Of a DNA stretch of 64,000 bases, positions 11,050 through 28,200 are shown piece after piece. The notes beneath the pieces were generated by a model that saw nothing but the letters and a program-made list of their open reading frames with translations, was not told where the DNA came from and made no database searches. Source of the DNA: Panicum virgatum (taxonomy: Eukaryota; Streptophyta; Magnoliopsida; Poales; Poaceae). The stretch covers positions 20,060,733 to 20,124,732 of the forward strand of contig NC_053149.1 in the NCBI RefSeq assembly GCF_016808335.1. Direction: 5' to 3'. Both the position numbers and the translations under genes were made by a program. The first letter of the stretch is position 1; every line of letters begins with the position of its first letter.

Positions 11050-14000
11050 ATGGCGTCGACTAGCTCCGCCCGAGACGTGGGCGGCTCAGGTACTAAGCCC
11101 CCGGACAAATCCTGCGCGCACGAATGCTTTTCTCGGTTAACATGGGATTGGGCTTGCTCGTAGGAAAAGAGGGGGGGGGGGGGGTTAATGTTAGATGCTG
11201 CGCTCTGTGGCGGGTTTGCGCCCCCAATTCCGGCGTTGGTGCTGAGATCCTCCTCTTTCTAGTTCGTGGGATGAATCCGCGCGCTGTTTTTAGTCGTGTA
11301 CGGTTCTCGATAGGATTACTGTCCATGCGTTATTTTTCTTGGTGTAGTGGGCGCATTAGGATTAGTTAGGCTTCACATTAGATTCCGAACAGTTAAGGGA
11401 AGCAATAGTTTGTCCTACCATGCATGCGGGAACTCTGACGTAATCCTGATTTTGGTGCAAACAGAGGATTGTTCATAGGGTATGTCTGCAATTTTATCTT
11501 CTGAAAAAAATCCTGATGAGGGAATGCAGACTGTTCATAGGATAAACCTTGCCATTAGATTCTTACCCGTTTTTGAAAGCAGCAGTTTGTCCTACCATGC
11601 ATGCAAGGTTTTAAAAAACGCTAGACGCTAGGCGAACGCTTGCCTATGGTTTAGAGTTTTTTGTGATTAAACATAGATTGAACATGATTAAACGTGTGTT
11701 GTGATTAAACGATACTGTGATTAAATGCAATGCTTGGCCACTGTTCAGCGTTTAATCAAGATTAAACGATGTTTAAAAACGTTTTTCAAAACACTGCATG
11801 CATGTGAAAATTCTGAAGTAATCCTGATTTTGACTCTTGAACTGAAGCACAATCAGAGGACTGTGGATAGGCTACCTCTGCAGTTTTACTTTTTCAAATG
11901 CGAGGACTAACTTTGATGAATGGCTCTTTAGTGTGATGAGATAACAGCTCGAAATGCTCAACTCAAAAGTGTTCCTCATCCTTTTGGTATGATCTTTAGG
12001 ACTACCTCTGCAGTGTTGTTTTGTTGGAACAGGCAGTTCCTTTTTTTTGTTGTGCCCTGTGAGACCTGTTTGTTACTGGCTTCCGCAAAGTTGATATTTT
12101 TATTTAGAAGAGGTAGCTGTTTCTGATGTCTTCCCCTGTAAATGGATAGTATATGCACTGAAAGTTGGCACTGGTCCTCTTAAGTATTGTACACATGAGA
12201 CTAAGAAACTACACATCTCACTCACAGAAAGAACTCCCTACATAGGCAAGAAAACTGTTAAAAACATTTGATTAGATAACTTTTCATGGAATCATTTTCA
12301 ACTAACAAGCAACTTGAAGGTCGTGACCGTTGTAACTTCTGTTACTCATAAAATTGAGATGAGGGTGTTGAAGTAATGCTTTGCGTGTTTGGACATAGTT
12401 TTTTTTTCTTTGGCCTTTTAATCTTTTAGTCAAACTTAGGAGTGTGAATGCATGATATTTGAAGTGTAAGTTTGTGAAAAGATTCAACAAAACAATACAG
12501 TTTTATTAAAATGGACAACTATAATACAGTTAGTGCCTGGTAACTTAGTCACACTCCAAACATTTTTCTGGTAGCAGTGGGATAAGTTGTCCCTCATTGT
12601 TTTTATTTAGAGGCTCTGTGAACATAAAATTTTCCGTTTTGTGTTTTGGTTCAGGAGCAAAAGGTGTGGTTCCAGATGAAACTCTTGTCAGTTCTGCAAA
12701 TGCCAGTAGCTCAAATCAAGAGTCTCATGATGTTGGTATGTATACTGCTCGTTTCCCCATGCTTGAGTTGCTCCCCTGGAGTAATGTATTTTTGCACACA
12801 TGAATCAGAAACTATCCGTTTAGATATTTGTGTCAAGAAGATTCAAATTGTGATGTGTATATGGGCTGTGGACCATAGTCATACTACAATTGTAATTTTT
12901 GTTCATGTTTGATAGTAATTCAGGAGACTGACCTCTTGTTGATTCTGTTATTTTCACTAGATATTAGTTTCCCTTCCTTTCCCTAGTGATACATCTATTT
13001 ATTGAAATCATCAATACTGGATCTTTTTTTTTTGCTAGTGAGAAGTGGCAATGGTTACAAAGGAACACTTCCTTAAGCATAAGTGGACGAACTTTAAAAA
13101 CTAGTACATTATATCTGACATTAACATACATGAGGTGGTATAGGACACCTGTTATCTCAGAAGCTGGCAATAATGTGATATATCAATGACCTTGTGTTTT
13201 ACATGATATATAGTTTTTGTCTTAGACAGCACAGTGTAACATGCCTTTCATATTTGGAAAAAGTCCATTTTACTACCCCCCCCCCCCCACCAATTCACTT
13301 TGTCCGCTTAACCCTCTGAGCAAAATTTTGGCTCAATTTACTCCCCGACAATTCCAATTAGTCCAATCTACCCCCTAATGATATTTCTCTTTTCTGTTTC
13401 AGCAGGTACAAATTTAATTTGTGATAGTGAACATGTTGCCCTATGTTAAAAAAATACAATTAAGAATTTTTCATGGTTATTTTCATCAGTTGTAAACATT
13501 TAGCACGAAATTTATCACAGATTATTCTGCATGAAAATTATTCATGAAAAAAAATCAAAATATATTTTTCTAGCATAGGGCATCATATTATAAGTTATGT
13601 TGCAAAATTTGAAGTTAAAATTCCTCTTGTACGCGGAGAAATAAAAAAGAGAAATCTCAGTTGGGGTAGATTGGACCAATTGAAATAGTTCAGGGAAGTA
13701 AATTGAGCCTAAATTTTGTTTAGGGGGTTAATCGGACAATCTGTATTAGTGAGGGGAGTAAAGTTGACCTTTTTTCATATTTTGTCCTTATGCAACATGC
13801 TGTCACTATTATTTTAGCGATTACTTCTTTAAAATTAAACGCATAGCCTCAAGCATTTCTTTTCTCCTACAGGCACAAAATCACGTGTGGATGATATTTG
13901 GAAGAAAATGAACAGTGGTTTACCGAATAAGATGCCCCCACCTACGATGACCAAGCTCAGTAATACAACAAAAGAAAAGAAAAATAAGCCAACAAATGTG

Positions 14001-14971
14001 AGTAATGTTTGTTGTACCTATCTAAGCGCATTCACTTATCTGATGTTTGGATTTTTTTATACTTATATTTACCTTTCAGAATTTTCTTTTTCCTGTAGAA
14101 TTGGATGACTGTTCTAGGCCTTTCGCCTAGTAATACTTCTTCCAATCAAAGCCCCCCAAATGGGCAGCAACAGGCACAACATGAAATGAGTGAGGATGCG
14201 AAAAAACTTGCAGCAGCTGCCCTTGCAGCTGCCAAAAATGCTGCTGCTGTGCCATCTGGAAGAGGGAAAGTGGAGGTAAATTTGAACCATCTACATCACT
14301 CATCCTTTGTGTTTTATTACTGGGTTTAATAGTAGAATTGCTTGATAAAGAAAAATATAATGACACATGGCTTGTTTTTAGGCTGTAGCTATATCTTGTT
14401 CACATAATGTATGCTATTTCTTGTCCATTTACTTGAATCTTCTTTTGGTCCAAAACTGTTTTAAAACTTAGGAATACCCATAATCGTGGATTTGCATTGG
14501 GCATTGGCTCCACAATTAGGGACGTAGATGAAAATCTTCTGACAGTTTGCGCAACTAGTTCGTGTGGTAATCTTCTGCTTTTGAATGATCCAACAGATCA
14601 CTGAGGTAAGGGACTTTGCTGGCAAGGACATTGAAATCAAGAAATTGGTGGATGCTAATTCCAAGGAGGCAATTGAGAAGGCGAAGGCAGCTGGCGCTGC
14701 CCCCTCCGCTGTCGACAACATCCTTGAGCAAATACGGAAGAAGCAGAAGCTGAGCGTCCTGGACAAGACGAAGAAAGACTGGGGAGAGTACAAGGAAGAG
14801 AACCGGGGCGTGGAGGAGGAGCTTGACACCTACAAGAAGAGCTCAAACCAGTACCTCGACAAGCAATCATTCTTGCAGCGAGCTGATTACCGGGAGTTTG
14901 AGCACGAGCGGGATGCTCGGCTGTCAATGATGGCTAAACGGAAAACTGATATGCGTGAGGATGATGCATAG
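11050..14971 (+). CDS. SWC5: SWC5 / BCNT (craniofacial development protein 1-like), SWR1 chromatin complex subunit
   Basis: Predicted exons are 11050-11089, 12655-12735, 13873-13997, 14099-14275 and 14597-14971 (798 nt, 265 aa), all with GT-AG borders and matching phases. The C-terminal third is the BCNT-C domain: LDKTKKDWGEYKEE, VEEELDTYKKSSNQYLDKQ, FLQRADYREFEHERDARL. The middle carries a conserved VDDIWKKMNSG motif and an Ala-rich helix. By family knowledge, Swc5/BCNT subunits stimulate H2A.Z deposition by SWR1 in the nucleus. The acidic N-terminal stretch of yeast Swc5 is weak here. Exon 1 gives only 13 full codons, so the start rests on phase, the absence of another upstream ATG in frame and the leader position. 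Introns 1 and 2 contain MITEs. Transcribed divergently from ubiquitin-S27a. Confidence 0.9.
11604..11796. mobile_element. hAT MITE (193 bp) with CATGCATG duplication, in SWC5 intron 1
   Basis: The left end is CAAGGTTTTAAAAAACG; the right end inverted is CAGTGTTTTGAAAAACG. The exact 8-bp repeat CATGCATG flanks it at 11596-11603 and 11797-11804. GTTTAATCA/TGATTAAAC motifs recur inside. The duplicated 8-mer is itself palindromic, so it is slightly weaker evidence than a random 8-mer. Confidence 0.8.
13258..13775. mobile_element. Mutator-type MITE (518 bp), in SWC5 intron 2
   Basis: The terminal inverted repeats are AAAAAGTCCATTTTACT.. and, inverted, AAAAAAGGTCAACTTTACTCC.., with further inverted similarity inward (the TTAACCC and CAATTTACT blocks). 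The 9-bp flanks CATATTTGG (13249-13257) and CATATTTTG (13776-13784) differ at one base, the size expected for Mutator-like insertions. A poly-C run lies at 13278-13290. Confidence 0.75.
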
Positions 14972-15580
14972 CCTTGAAATGTACCATCTTTGGAGATCTT
15001 TCTCCACTGCCTCTGTTGTAGACATTCTTTTGAGATAATGGTAGACACCAATTTGTCTATGTTTTCCAGTCCCATTCAACCAGTTGATTTTCTTGTTTGT
15101 TTCTTCTTCTTTATTGAGTTTCAATCCGTTGATTGTGGATGAAGAAGATGCATGTACATATGGCAGTCTCTCCACTCATTGACTGGAGAAGCTGGGTTTG
15201 GCAGCGTTTCTGAAACTGGGGATCTCTGATGAAACTGCACCAAGGAGCTCAGAAACTTGAGGTAAAAATGGTTATTTCTGAAACATGGATGCACAATTGC
15301 ACATAGATATGATTCCAACCTGTTGATTCTTTTGTTTTATTCAACCTGTTGAGCAATCATCAGTGTGCATCTGACGGCCTGCCCGTGAACCCAATGCTTT
15401 CGCTAGCACGCCGAAGCTGCTCGCGTCAGTTTACTGAAACATGAAAGCTATGCCTGAGCTACCCCAGGACGGCAAGTGCTGTGCAGTGCTAGGAACCCAT
15501 TGAATATTCTTGTGGTCGCCACGAGACGCAGCCATTCAACCACGCACACGGCGCACGCGGACGAGAGAGAGGGAGCAGCC
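14972..15580. other. Intergenic between SWC5 and SRPBCC gene
   Basis: The left part is SWC5 3' UTR and the last part is the leader of the next gene (ATG at 15581). No other gene was seen. Confidence 0.5.
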
Positions 15581-17892
15581 ATGGCCGCCTTGTACTACCA
15601 CCCGGCCGCCGGGAAGGCGAGCCTGGAAGCAGTGGCCCCGTCCTCGCCTTCTCTGGCCCTGCGGCCATCTCAGAGCAAGGTGCTGTGCATCGGCAGCAGC
15701 CGGTGGTGGATGAGGAGGAGATGGGAGGGGAAGGCGAGGGCGAGCGGCATCAGCAGCAGGGCGAGGGCAAGGGCACGGCCTGTGGCGAGGCCGGCCTTGT
15801 TCTCTCCCGTCGCCATGGAGTGGCAGGAGTGCACGTACGTGTCTCTCCTCCTGAATCTGCCTGATTCCTCGCATCCCTATGTCAGTTCTTGGGACGCTTC
15901 GCCAATCTTCAATCTGTTCCTGGGCTTGTGGGTTGAATTCATGCAACATTCTGGTTCCCAAGGAAGGAAACTATGATTTTCTGTTTCTTGTGTGGGTTCT
16001 CAAGTCTTGATTCACCGGAGCTGTCATACTATAATGACAGCTTACTGGTTGAATCGGAGAAATTTCCCCTTTTCTCTTTCTACTTTTCCTGTTGAGCTCA
16101 CTCTGCTTGCGGACTTTGTATCACGAAAATTCAATGTTTACTTGAAGAGGAACTGGACTTTAGGAAGTGTATCTCGGTCGGTATTCAATAGATTGGTAAT
16201 TAGTAGCCATGCACGGTGGTCCATGGAAGCAGCAAAGATGGATAAGGCCCAGTACAAGCTGGCTTGCATTGGAATTGGATAGGGCAAGATTTTGCTGGCC
16301 CCAGGTTGTCGATGCTATTTATCACTTACTCCATATCCAAACTGTATGTCTGACTCAGAAAGCTCTCTCGTTGAGGAAGAAACTATTTGTTGGGGCAAAG
16401 TTTTTCACTTCGGCTATGACTTGATGCAAGAGATGTTGATGTGTACTTCGGTGCTTTCAATAGGAAAGGCATCTAGATGTGGCCATGTTAAGTCTAACCA
16501 CCATTTTAAACATATAGAGTTTTAGATTACATGTAATATGGTCATTGTAACTTGTCTCATACTTGGTTTGAAACCAAAAATAAGATGCTTCATATGTTCC
16601 TGCTGAGCACTTGATTGGATGATCTTAAATTTTGGTAAGAAAAAAATGGGTATAGATATTTTTTTCCTCCTTTCGAAGATTAAAATCATGGCATGGTTTC
16701 CAGTGCACTTGAAAACCAGTGTAAAACTAAAAATGTCTACTAGAAAGTTCACTGTGCAATAACAGTCTTGCGCAAGTTATCTGCTTGAGTACAGTAGTTT
16801 TGACATAAATTTGTTCATCATCCTTTGGTACATTATGAATTTTGACTGAATATTACCTTGGCAACAGCACTGAACTTGAAGTTGACATTCCTTGTTCCGT
16901 TGCCTATCAGTGTTACTCAGATCGGGAGAGCATTCCTCAGTGGATGCCATTCATCTCATCTGTCAAGGTTAGTGTTGTTCATTATATTTGAAACAATACT
17001 GATATATGTTAATATCATTCTTGTGTACATATCATTTTCACTAGCTTGGCTTTGCATGCATTTTGCTGCTTTTCTTTTCAGTTTCAGCACTCATGATTAT
17101 GCAAATAATTATTTATAGGTCCTTGAAGATAAACCAGATCTTTCACGCTGGAGTCTGAAATACGAGGTATTTGGTCGGAATGTAGAGTTCTCTTGGCTTG
17201 CTCGAAATATGACGGTGAGTATCAGATATGACAAGGCTGCTATAAGTTTGGCTTTTAGTGTTCAGTCTCAATGACATCACTTCTGTGTGTCAGCCTACTA
17301 AAAACCAAAAGATCCATTGGCGATCTCTTGAAGGCCTTCCTAACAGGTAACTCTTCGAAAAATAAAAATACAGCTGTTGCATTCATATATTAGTCCTCTT
17401 AATGCTTATTTTCTCTACAATATATTTCCCACTTGGTTTGGTTACTCGCACTGCAATAATTTGCAAATCATCCATGGTAAACTTGAATGCTAACATAACC
17501 AAATCTGCTTGTTGCAGAGGCACTGTTCGCTTCTTCCCTAAAACCCCATCGTCTTGTAGAGTACAAGTGAGCACAGTCCTACGGATTCTCTCGCAAAAAA
17601 AGTATTGTCAACTTAATAAGAAAATACAATGTAATTCTTTGATTATTGATTGCAGCTAACTGTGGCATATGAGATTCCTGAAATTTTGGCACCGGTTGGA
17701 TCAGTAAGTGGCATATCAACACATCGAATGCTTGTTGCCATATTCCAACAGCTGTTGCAAATCCTTAAATTGACCAATCTAATCGTCATTCACCAGGCGC
17801 TGAAACCATTCATGGAAGGCTTACTTCTTAAAGGTCTAGAACGCTTTGCGGCATTTGCAAAGGAGCGTAACAGCAAGATCCCTCAGCCTTGA
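15581..17892 (+). CDS. Plastid SRPBCC (polyketide cyclase/START-like) domain protein
   Basis: Predicted exons: 15581-15834, 16868-16967, 17119-17214, 17294-17346, 17518-17566, 17656-17703 and 17797-17892 (696 nt, 231 aa). The first ~75 residues are Ala/Arg/Ser-rich with almost no acidic residues after the start, resembling a chloroplast transit peptide. The rest is a single SRPBCC fold: ELEVDIPCSVAYQCYSDRE, IPQWMPFISSVKVLED, WSLKYEVFGRNVEFSW, RGTVRFFPKTPSSCRVQLTV, ending in a long helix KPFMEGLLLKGLERFAAFAKE. This matches plant proteins annotated as polyketide cyclase/dehydrase and lipid transport superfamily. The family binds hydrophobic ligands; no ligand or reaction can be assigned. The small internal exons are supported by phase continuity. 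Confidence 0.85.
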
Positions 17893-18719
17893 TGATCTCA
17901 GGAATTTGATTGGTTTCATTTCCATTGAAGCATGATGATCACAATAGATGAAGGTTATATTGTCACTGCAGATGTGGGGAAAATAATGTACCTGGCAGGG
18001 GAATAAAGAGTGAATATTATGGCTAGTATGAAGCTCAAGTTCTGCTCTTATTGATCATTTCTATTTTTGCCCTTATGATTATACTTCTTTGGTCAGATGC
18101 CATCACAAAATGTACCAACCGGCCGCATGGAAAATGCACCTTCAAAGTGACTGTTTTGAGTCCAATAAAAAATATGGTTAATGTTAAATGCGTGCAAAGC
18201 TGCAAAGATAATATTAACAAGCAACTAAACTTTTTCTGCAATCATCTCATGTTTATGTAGTTATAACCCCCTACGGTCAGCAGGGACCATGTCAGTTCGT
18301 TCGATTCACATAATACACATAGTGGAGTTCCCTGCGAAATTGATTCGTCATTGAAAGCTTCATGCAAGGATACCGAATACATATCTCAATCGAGGACGTA
18401 AAAAAGAAAGAAATAGAAAAGAGTGGCATTTCAACAATGAAGCAAGGGAACCGTTATATAAATCTGCACCGAGTCGAAGGTAATTGATATCAGAAATAAA
18501 TCAAGAATCGTTTCAGAGATACACAAAGTACCAGGATAGTTTTATTGGGATGTATATAGCAGACATGTAAAATCAAAACAGACTGCTATAAGATGGCATG
18601 GGTCAATTCGCAGTATTGCCAACAAAATGAAATGCGACAGTCAGAGGCCTTTTGGTACCAAAGATCCAAAATTAACTTCCATATCCAACATTTGGATGAT
18701 AAGAAAAAAAAAACAGGAA
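17893..18719. other. Convergent intergenic region
   Basis: This is shared by the 3' ends of the SRPBCC gene (plus) and the dihydrolipoyl dehydrogenase gene (minus). Only UTR-like AT-rich sequence was seen, with no transposon ends recognised. Confidence 0.5.
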
Positions 18720-23253
<4,534 letters not shown>

Positions 23254-23635
23254 TTAGGGCTTCGCTGTGGTCTGCTTCGGAAGAATCCTCGTGCTCTGGA
23301 AGGAGAGAAGAGGAGGAAGGGGGGAAGCCGGCGGCCAGGAGAGGAGGACGGGGAGGAAGCGAAATGGAAAGCGCATATCGCGGCCGCCGGTGGGGCGCAT
23401 CAATCAGAGGGGGCATGTGTCGCTTCTGGCTTTACGATTCTTTTATTCCTCCCTCGAAGTATAATTCGGTTGATATTTTAACCTTAAATTTCGCCACTTA
23501 TTTTATTTAAAAAATTTCTACAAATATAATTAAATTTAAGTTATTTTTGAAGAACTTTTATTAGTAATAAAATAAGCCACAATAAAACAAGTATTTTGTA
23601 TAAAATTTTGAATAAGACAAGTGGTTAAATTTAGG

Positions 23636-23970
23636 GGCGTGTTTGGTTAGAGGGTGTAAAAGTTTTTATGAAAACTTTTTGCCCTTTGACCACTAATTAG
23701 AGCTATTAGATGAAATTTAATTATGAAACAATCTTCATAATTATGGTACTGTAGCATGTGATGTAGCTAATAAGGTCTTTGACCGCATGATTAGAGGATG
23801 ATTTGGGGGTGGTTACTGTAGCATCACTGTAACCAATCATGATGAAACTTGGCTCATTAGATTCATCTCGAAAAGTTACACCCATCCATTAAAAGGTTTC
23901 GCAAATAAACTTCGTTTAGTACTCCATGCATGCATTCGTCTTTTTGTGTAAAATTTTACCAAACACGTTC
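23636..23970. mobile_element. MITE with GCGTGTTTGGTT ends
   Basis: The left end GGGGCGTGTTTGGTTA and right end TACCAAACACGTTC are inverted. The interior (TAATTAGAGC, TTACTGTAGCATCACTGTA, AAAAGTTACACCCATCCATT) recurs at 44560-44740, defining a family. A target duplication is not clear, so superfamily is left open (PIF/Harbinger-like is likely). Confidence 0.65.
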
Positions 23971-24479
23971 GAGGACTAAAAACGTCAAACGAATTATAAT
24001 TTGGAACTTCGATGGGAAAAAATAATTTGAAGGAAGAAAGAAAGATTTTCTCAACATAAAAAATGACATTTCTCTATTTTTTCTTTTTCTTGTTATTATT
24101 TGATATGAAATTTTGGTCCAACCGAGCTATCTCTGCACAATGGAAATGGGATTAGGTGATATTAGCATACCTTTTCTACTACTCGCATTAAGTTTATATT
24201 GCAATGAACATTGTTAATGTTGGTATATTTCCTCTCTCTTTCTTGAGATTCTTTTTTGTGAAAAATGTGGAGTCAGGCTACTAACTACCTTTTAAGTTTA
24301 TCTAGGACATCGCATGAACGTCCGTATCCGCGCAGATGGAGCTTTCAGCATCTGAGACGAACATCGCCTGGACGTCCGTATCCTCTATCCTCGAAGATGG
24401 AGCTTTCAGCAACTGAGATAGGTGAGAGTTTAAGTTGCTGGCTCACAGCTCGCACCCCCAACCAAGCACTCCATAAACG

Positions 24480-24815
24480 CAAAAAAACCGTAAACGCAAA
24501 ATTTTGCGAAGGAATCTTGCTAATTTGAAGTTCTAAATGAAGTCTATTTATAAATTTTTTTGTATGTATAGGCTGTAAATCACGAGACGAATCTAATGAA
24601 CCTACTTAATCCATGATTGCAACAGTGATGCTATAGTAATCATCCGCTAATTATTACTTAATCATGGATTAATTAATATCATTAGATTCGTCTCGCGATT
24701 TACAACCCATCTGTGCAAAAAAATTTGTAAATAGACTTCATTTAGTACTTCAAATTGGCAAAATTCCTTCGCAAAAATTTTTTGCGTTTACATGTAAAGA
24801 GAACTAAACAGGACC
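24480..24815. mobile_element. Foldback MITE
   Basis: The two halves are inverted copies. GCAAAATTTTGCGAAGGAAT and TTTGAAGTTCTAAATGAAGT on the left pair with ACTTCATTTAGTACTTCAAA and ATTCCTTCGCAAAAATTTTT on the right. The centre has GTAAATCACGAGACGAATCT and its inverse. The right end ACTAAACAGGACCC is a common grass MITE end; the left end is eroded. Related to the fragment at 57875-58105. Confidence 0.65.
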
Positions 24816-25242
24816 CAAGAGGATATTGTGCTCCCTTGTCTCACATGTCAATTGCACTTGTCCTCGACAGCCATCGGAACACAAAGGCAAGAACGGTACT
24901 TGTACACAATGCAGAGCAAAAGAGAACGGTACTTGTACACAATGCAGAATAGCATCAGTAATCCCTCTCCCTCTCTCTCTCTCTCTCTCAAGTACATGAA
25001 CTCTATTTCAACAGCATCAGTAATTCCAAAAAACGTAGAATCCTGAGTGTTACCTCCCCACATGAAAAACTGAGAGCAAGGACATATGACAAAGCAGTTA
25101 CCCAATGTTACAACTTACAAGTGTTGCGCGCCTGGTTCCAACAATTTTCCACTGATCTACTAAAAGCCAAAAAATCTCGGTGAGGTGTTGTACAAGAAGG
25201 CTAATCTATCACTCTTCCTACTTGCAAGTGTTGGTGCAGATG
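24816..25242. other. 3' flank of galactosyltransferase gene
   Basis: It contains a CT dinucleotide run (24963-24989) and a short direct repeat of AGAACGGTACTTGTACACAA and TGCAGA (about 24891-24948). The part next to 25242 is probably 3' UTR of the minus-strand gene. Confidence 0.5.
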
Positions 25243-28200
25243 CTATTCACAGCATACAGCTTGATAATCCGTCTTAAGCTTCTCCCACAAGCACATCATA
25301 AGCCTTGGGGTCTGGTAGTGGGCAAGGACATAGTCCGACTCACATCCTTCGCTGTAGAATCTATCATCAGTCACGATGTTTACTTGTTGACCGCTGCGCT
25401 TGTACTGTTGGATCCAAATCCCCATTGCCACATCTTCGAGTTTGAATAGCTGAGACAGCAACAAGATCAATCAAGATCTGCGCCGATGTGCACCAAAATA
25501 ACAAAATAGGAAATCCGTTGATCATTTCCTACCTGAAGAGTCAGTTCCTGGTGACCTCGGACTACAAACTTAGCAATGTCACGTGAGATTATGTAACCTG
25601 GACCATGTGCCCATGGTGGATACATGTCGAAAGGCCATTCCTGAATTTCTCACGAGTGTGAAAAAGCAACCAATCAAATGAAATCTTCTTGCATAACAAA
25701 TGCTGCAGGGAATACCTTCCGACTGATGAACCATTTGCTATCTTTATCTCTGTGTGGTGAAGATTGGAAAGAAATTAGACCATACAGAAGGCCATGGGAG
25801 TTGCTCTTCTTCAGGCTTGAGATCACTTCATCGATCCTAACAAAAGCATCATCATCTGTTTTCATGATGTACTTCGCAGGAACAATTTTGGTCTGCAAAA
25901 TTGCAACAAAAGATATATAAGTGTATGCTAATAGGATCAATGTTCTTACGGCGTTAAGGCGAGTTGTGGCGAGTCACCACCGCCTAGCCGCCTAGGCGGG
26001 CTAAGGCGACGCCTAGGCGGGCTAAAACGCCTAGGCGGGCCAAAATAGGGGAGCGCCTTGTCGCCTAGGCGACGCCATAAGAACATTGAATAGGATGTGC
26101 ATGCATTTTTTTTAACTCTGCTTATACGTGCAATTTGAAAAGTTACTAAATCCATACAACATGTCACCATAACACAACAGGCAAATAAAAAATCATGAGT
26201 AAAATGCACTGGGGGTCCTTAAACTAGTGAGGGTGTGTCAAGTAGGTCAACGAACTCCGAAAATGCAGATTCGGCCCCCTAATCTATTTAAGTGTGTCAC
26301 TGGAGGTCCAAAACCCATTTGACCGGGTCTGACCGCCTACGTGACTTGCCACGTCAGTCCTACGTGGCCTCTCTCTCTCCCTCTTGCTCCCACCTCTCCC
26401 CCTCCCGGCCACGACGGCGCCGGCGGCCGGATCCGCGCAGGTCCGACGGCGCTCCGAGCTCGGGCCCGTGGCCATGGCGCCCGTGCGCGCCCCGCAGGGC
26501 TCCCTCCCCCTCCCTCGCCGGTGGGGCGCGGGGCCATGGCGGCGGCGCTCCGAGCTCGAGCCTGGGGCCATGGCGCTCGCGCGCGCCCCGCGGAGCTCCC
26601 TCCCCCTCCCTCACCAGAGCGCGGCCCCCACCCTCGCCGTCCCGAGCCGCCGTCGAGCACCGCCCCCACCCCTGCCACCGCCGTCCCTGGTCGCCCCCGA
26701 GCGCCGCCCCCGCCCTGTCCCGCGCCACCTGCTCCGCACCACCGTCGGCGGTCCCGCGCACCACCCCAGCTCCCGCCAAGAGCTCCGCGTCGAGGAGCGA
26801 GGCCGGCAGAGCTCGACGAGGGACGAGGCCGCTGCCGGCGAGGGAGGAGGGGCCCGCCTACGGCAGTTCCTCCACGCCTCCTCCCACGCCCGGATGCAGT
26901 TGGACGGCCGCCCCGCCGTCCTCATCCGCGCGCGCGAGCTCCGTGCCCGGCGTAGAGCTGCGGCCATGGCGTCCGCGTCCGCCGCCGCCGACGCACACCG
27001 CGCGCACGGCGCCGCCGCGCGCGTGAGCACGAGCTCCGCGCGCCCGACGTCGACACCGCTGGAGCAGGGGAAGGGCGAGCCGCCGTCACCTCCGCACCGC
27101 CCACGGCGCTCCGGCCGGCCGCCCGTGCGCGCACCTCTGCGGCCTGCCTCGCCGCCGCTTGGCCTGCCGCGCGCTCTGCCTGCCGTCGCGCTTGGCCACC
27201 GCGTGCTCCGCCATGGCGCGTGCGCAGGCCGCCGAGCCGCAAGGAGGGTCCGCCGTCCGTGCCGGCCGCCCGCTCGCCCATCGCCGCGGAGCCTCGCTGC
27301 CCGGCGCCGGGAGGGGAGCGGAGCCGCCGGGGGGCAGGGGCGGCGCCGCTGGAGGACGGCTGCAGGCCGGAATAGGGGAGGGGGCGGGTCCGGCCGCCGG
27401 CGCCGTCGTAGCCGGGAGGGGGAGAGGTGGGAGCAAGAGGGAGAGAGAGAGGCCACGTAGGACCGACGTGGCAAGCCACGTAGGCGGTCAGACCCGGTCA
27501 AAGGGGTTTTGGACCTCCAGTGACACACTTAAATAGATTAGGGGGCCGAATCTGCATTTTCGGAGTTCGTGGACCTACTTGACACACCATCACTAATTTA
27601 AGGACCCATCAGTGCATTTTACTCAAAAATCATGACAAACTAAAGTCCAGTTCTTTCCCTCAATCAAGTAGCAAGGCAACGATGCCTTGTGCCTCAACTT
27701 CTCATTTCAATTTTTGTCAAAATGTGTAACTGCACAACAGATGGTGAAGCTTGCAAGCTATACCTCAAGTATTCCATTTGATTATTACAAAAACTACATG
27801 ATTAGGCTGCAGGTACAATAGCTAGTAAAAACAACATAAACTGCAAAGGTATTGATATCTTTTACACTTCATGGAAATCTCTTTGGCATCAGAATATTAA
27901 CTGTTTGTAGAGGACCCTATCTGCCAGCAATAAAAGAAGAAAGGGGTTTTCAAGGGGCTGGAAAGATTCCAACTTTTAAGCAGCCAGTGTGCTTCCTTGG
28001 AAGTTTTTTAAGGGAACTATATGATATAAATGAGCCAAGAAATGTATGAAACGCACAAGTACTGGGAAAAAGAAAACCATCCAACCCTGGTTTTAACAGA
28101 CTGCTTCGTCTGATTGCACCAAGCTGTGATAAACTGAAATACAAAAACTACAGTTCAGATAATGCTAAGTCTGATCATCTGAATGAAAATTTCACCATCT

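Noticed and set aside
26292..27528. Long overlapping open frames on both strands in the MULE interior
   Set aside because: The GC content is so high that stops are rare in all frames. The encoded proteins are Pro/Arg/Ala-rich and match no domain, and frames run through the inverted repeats.
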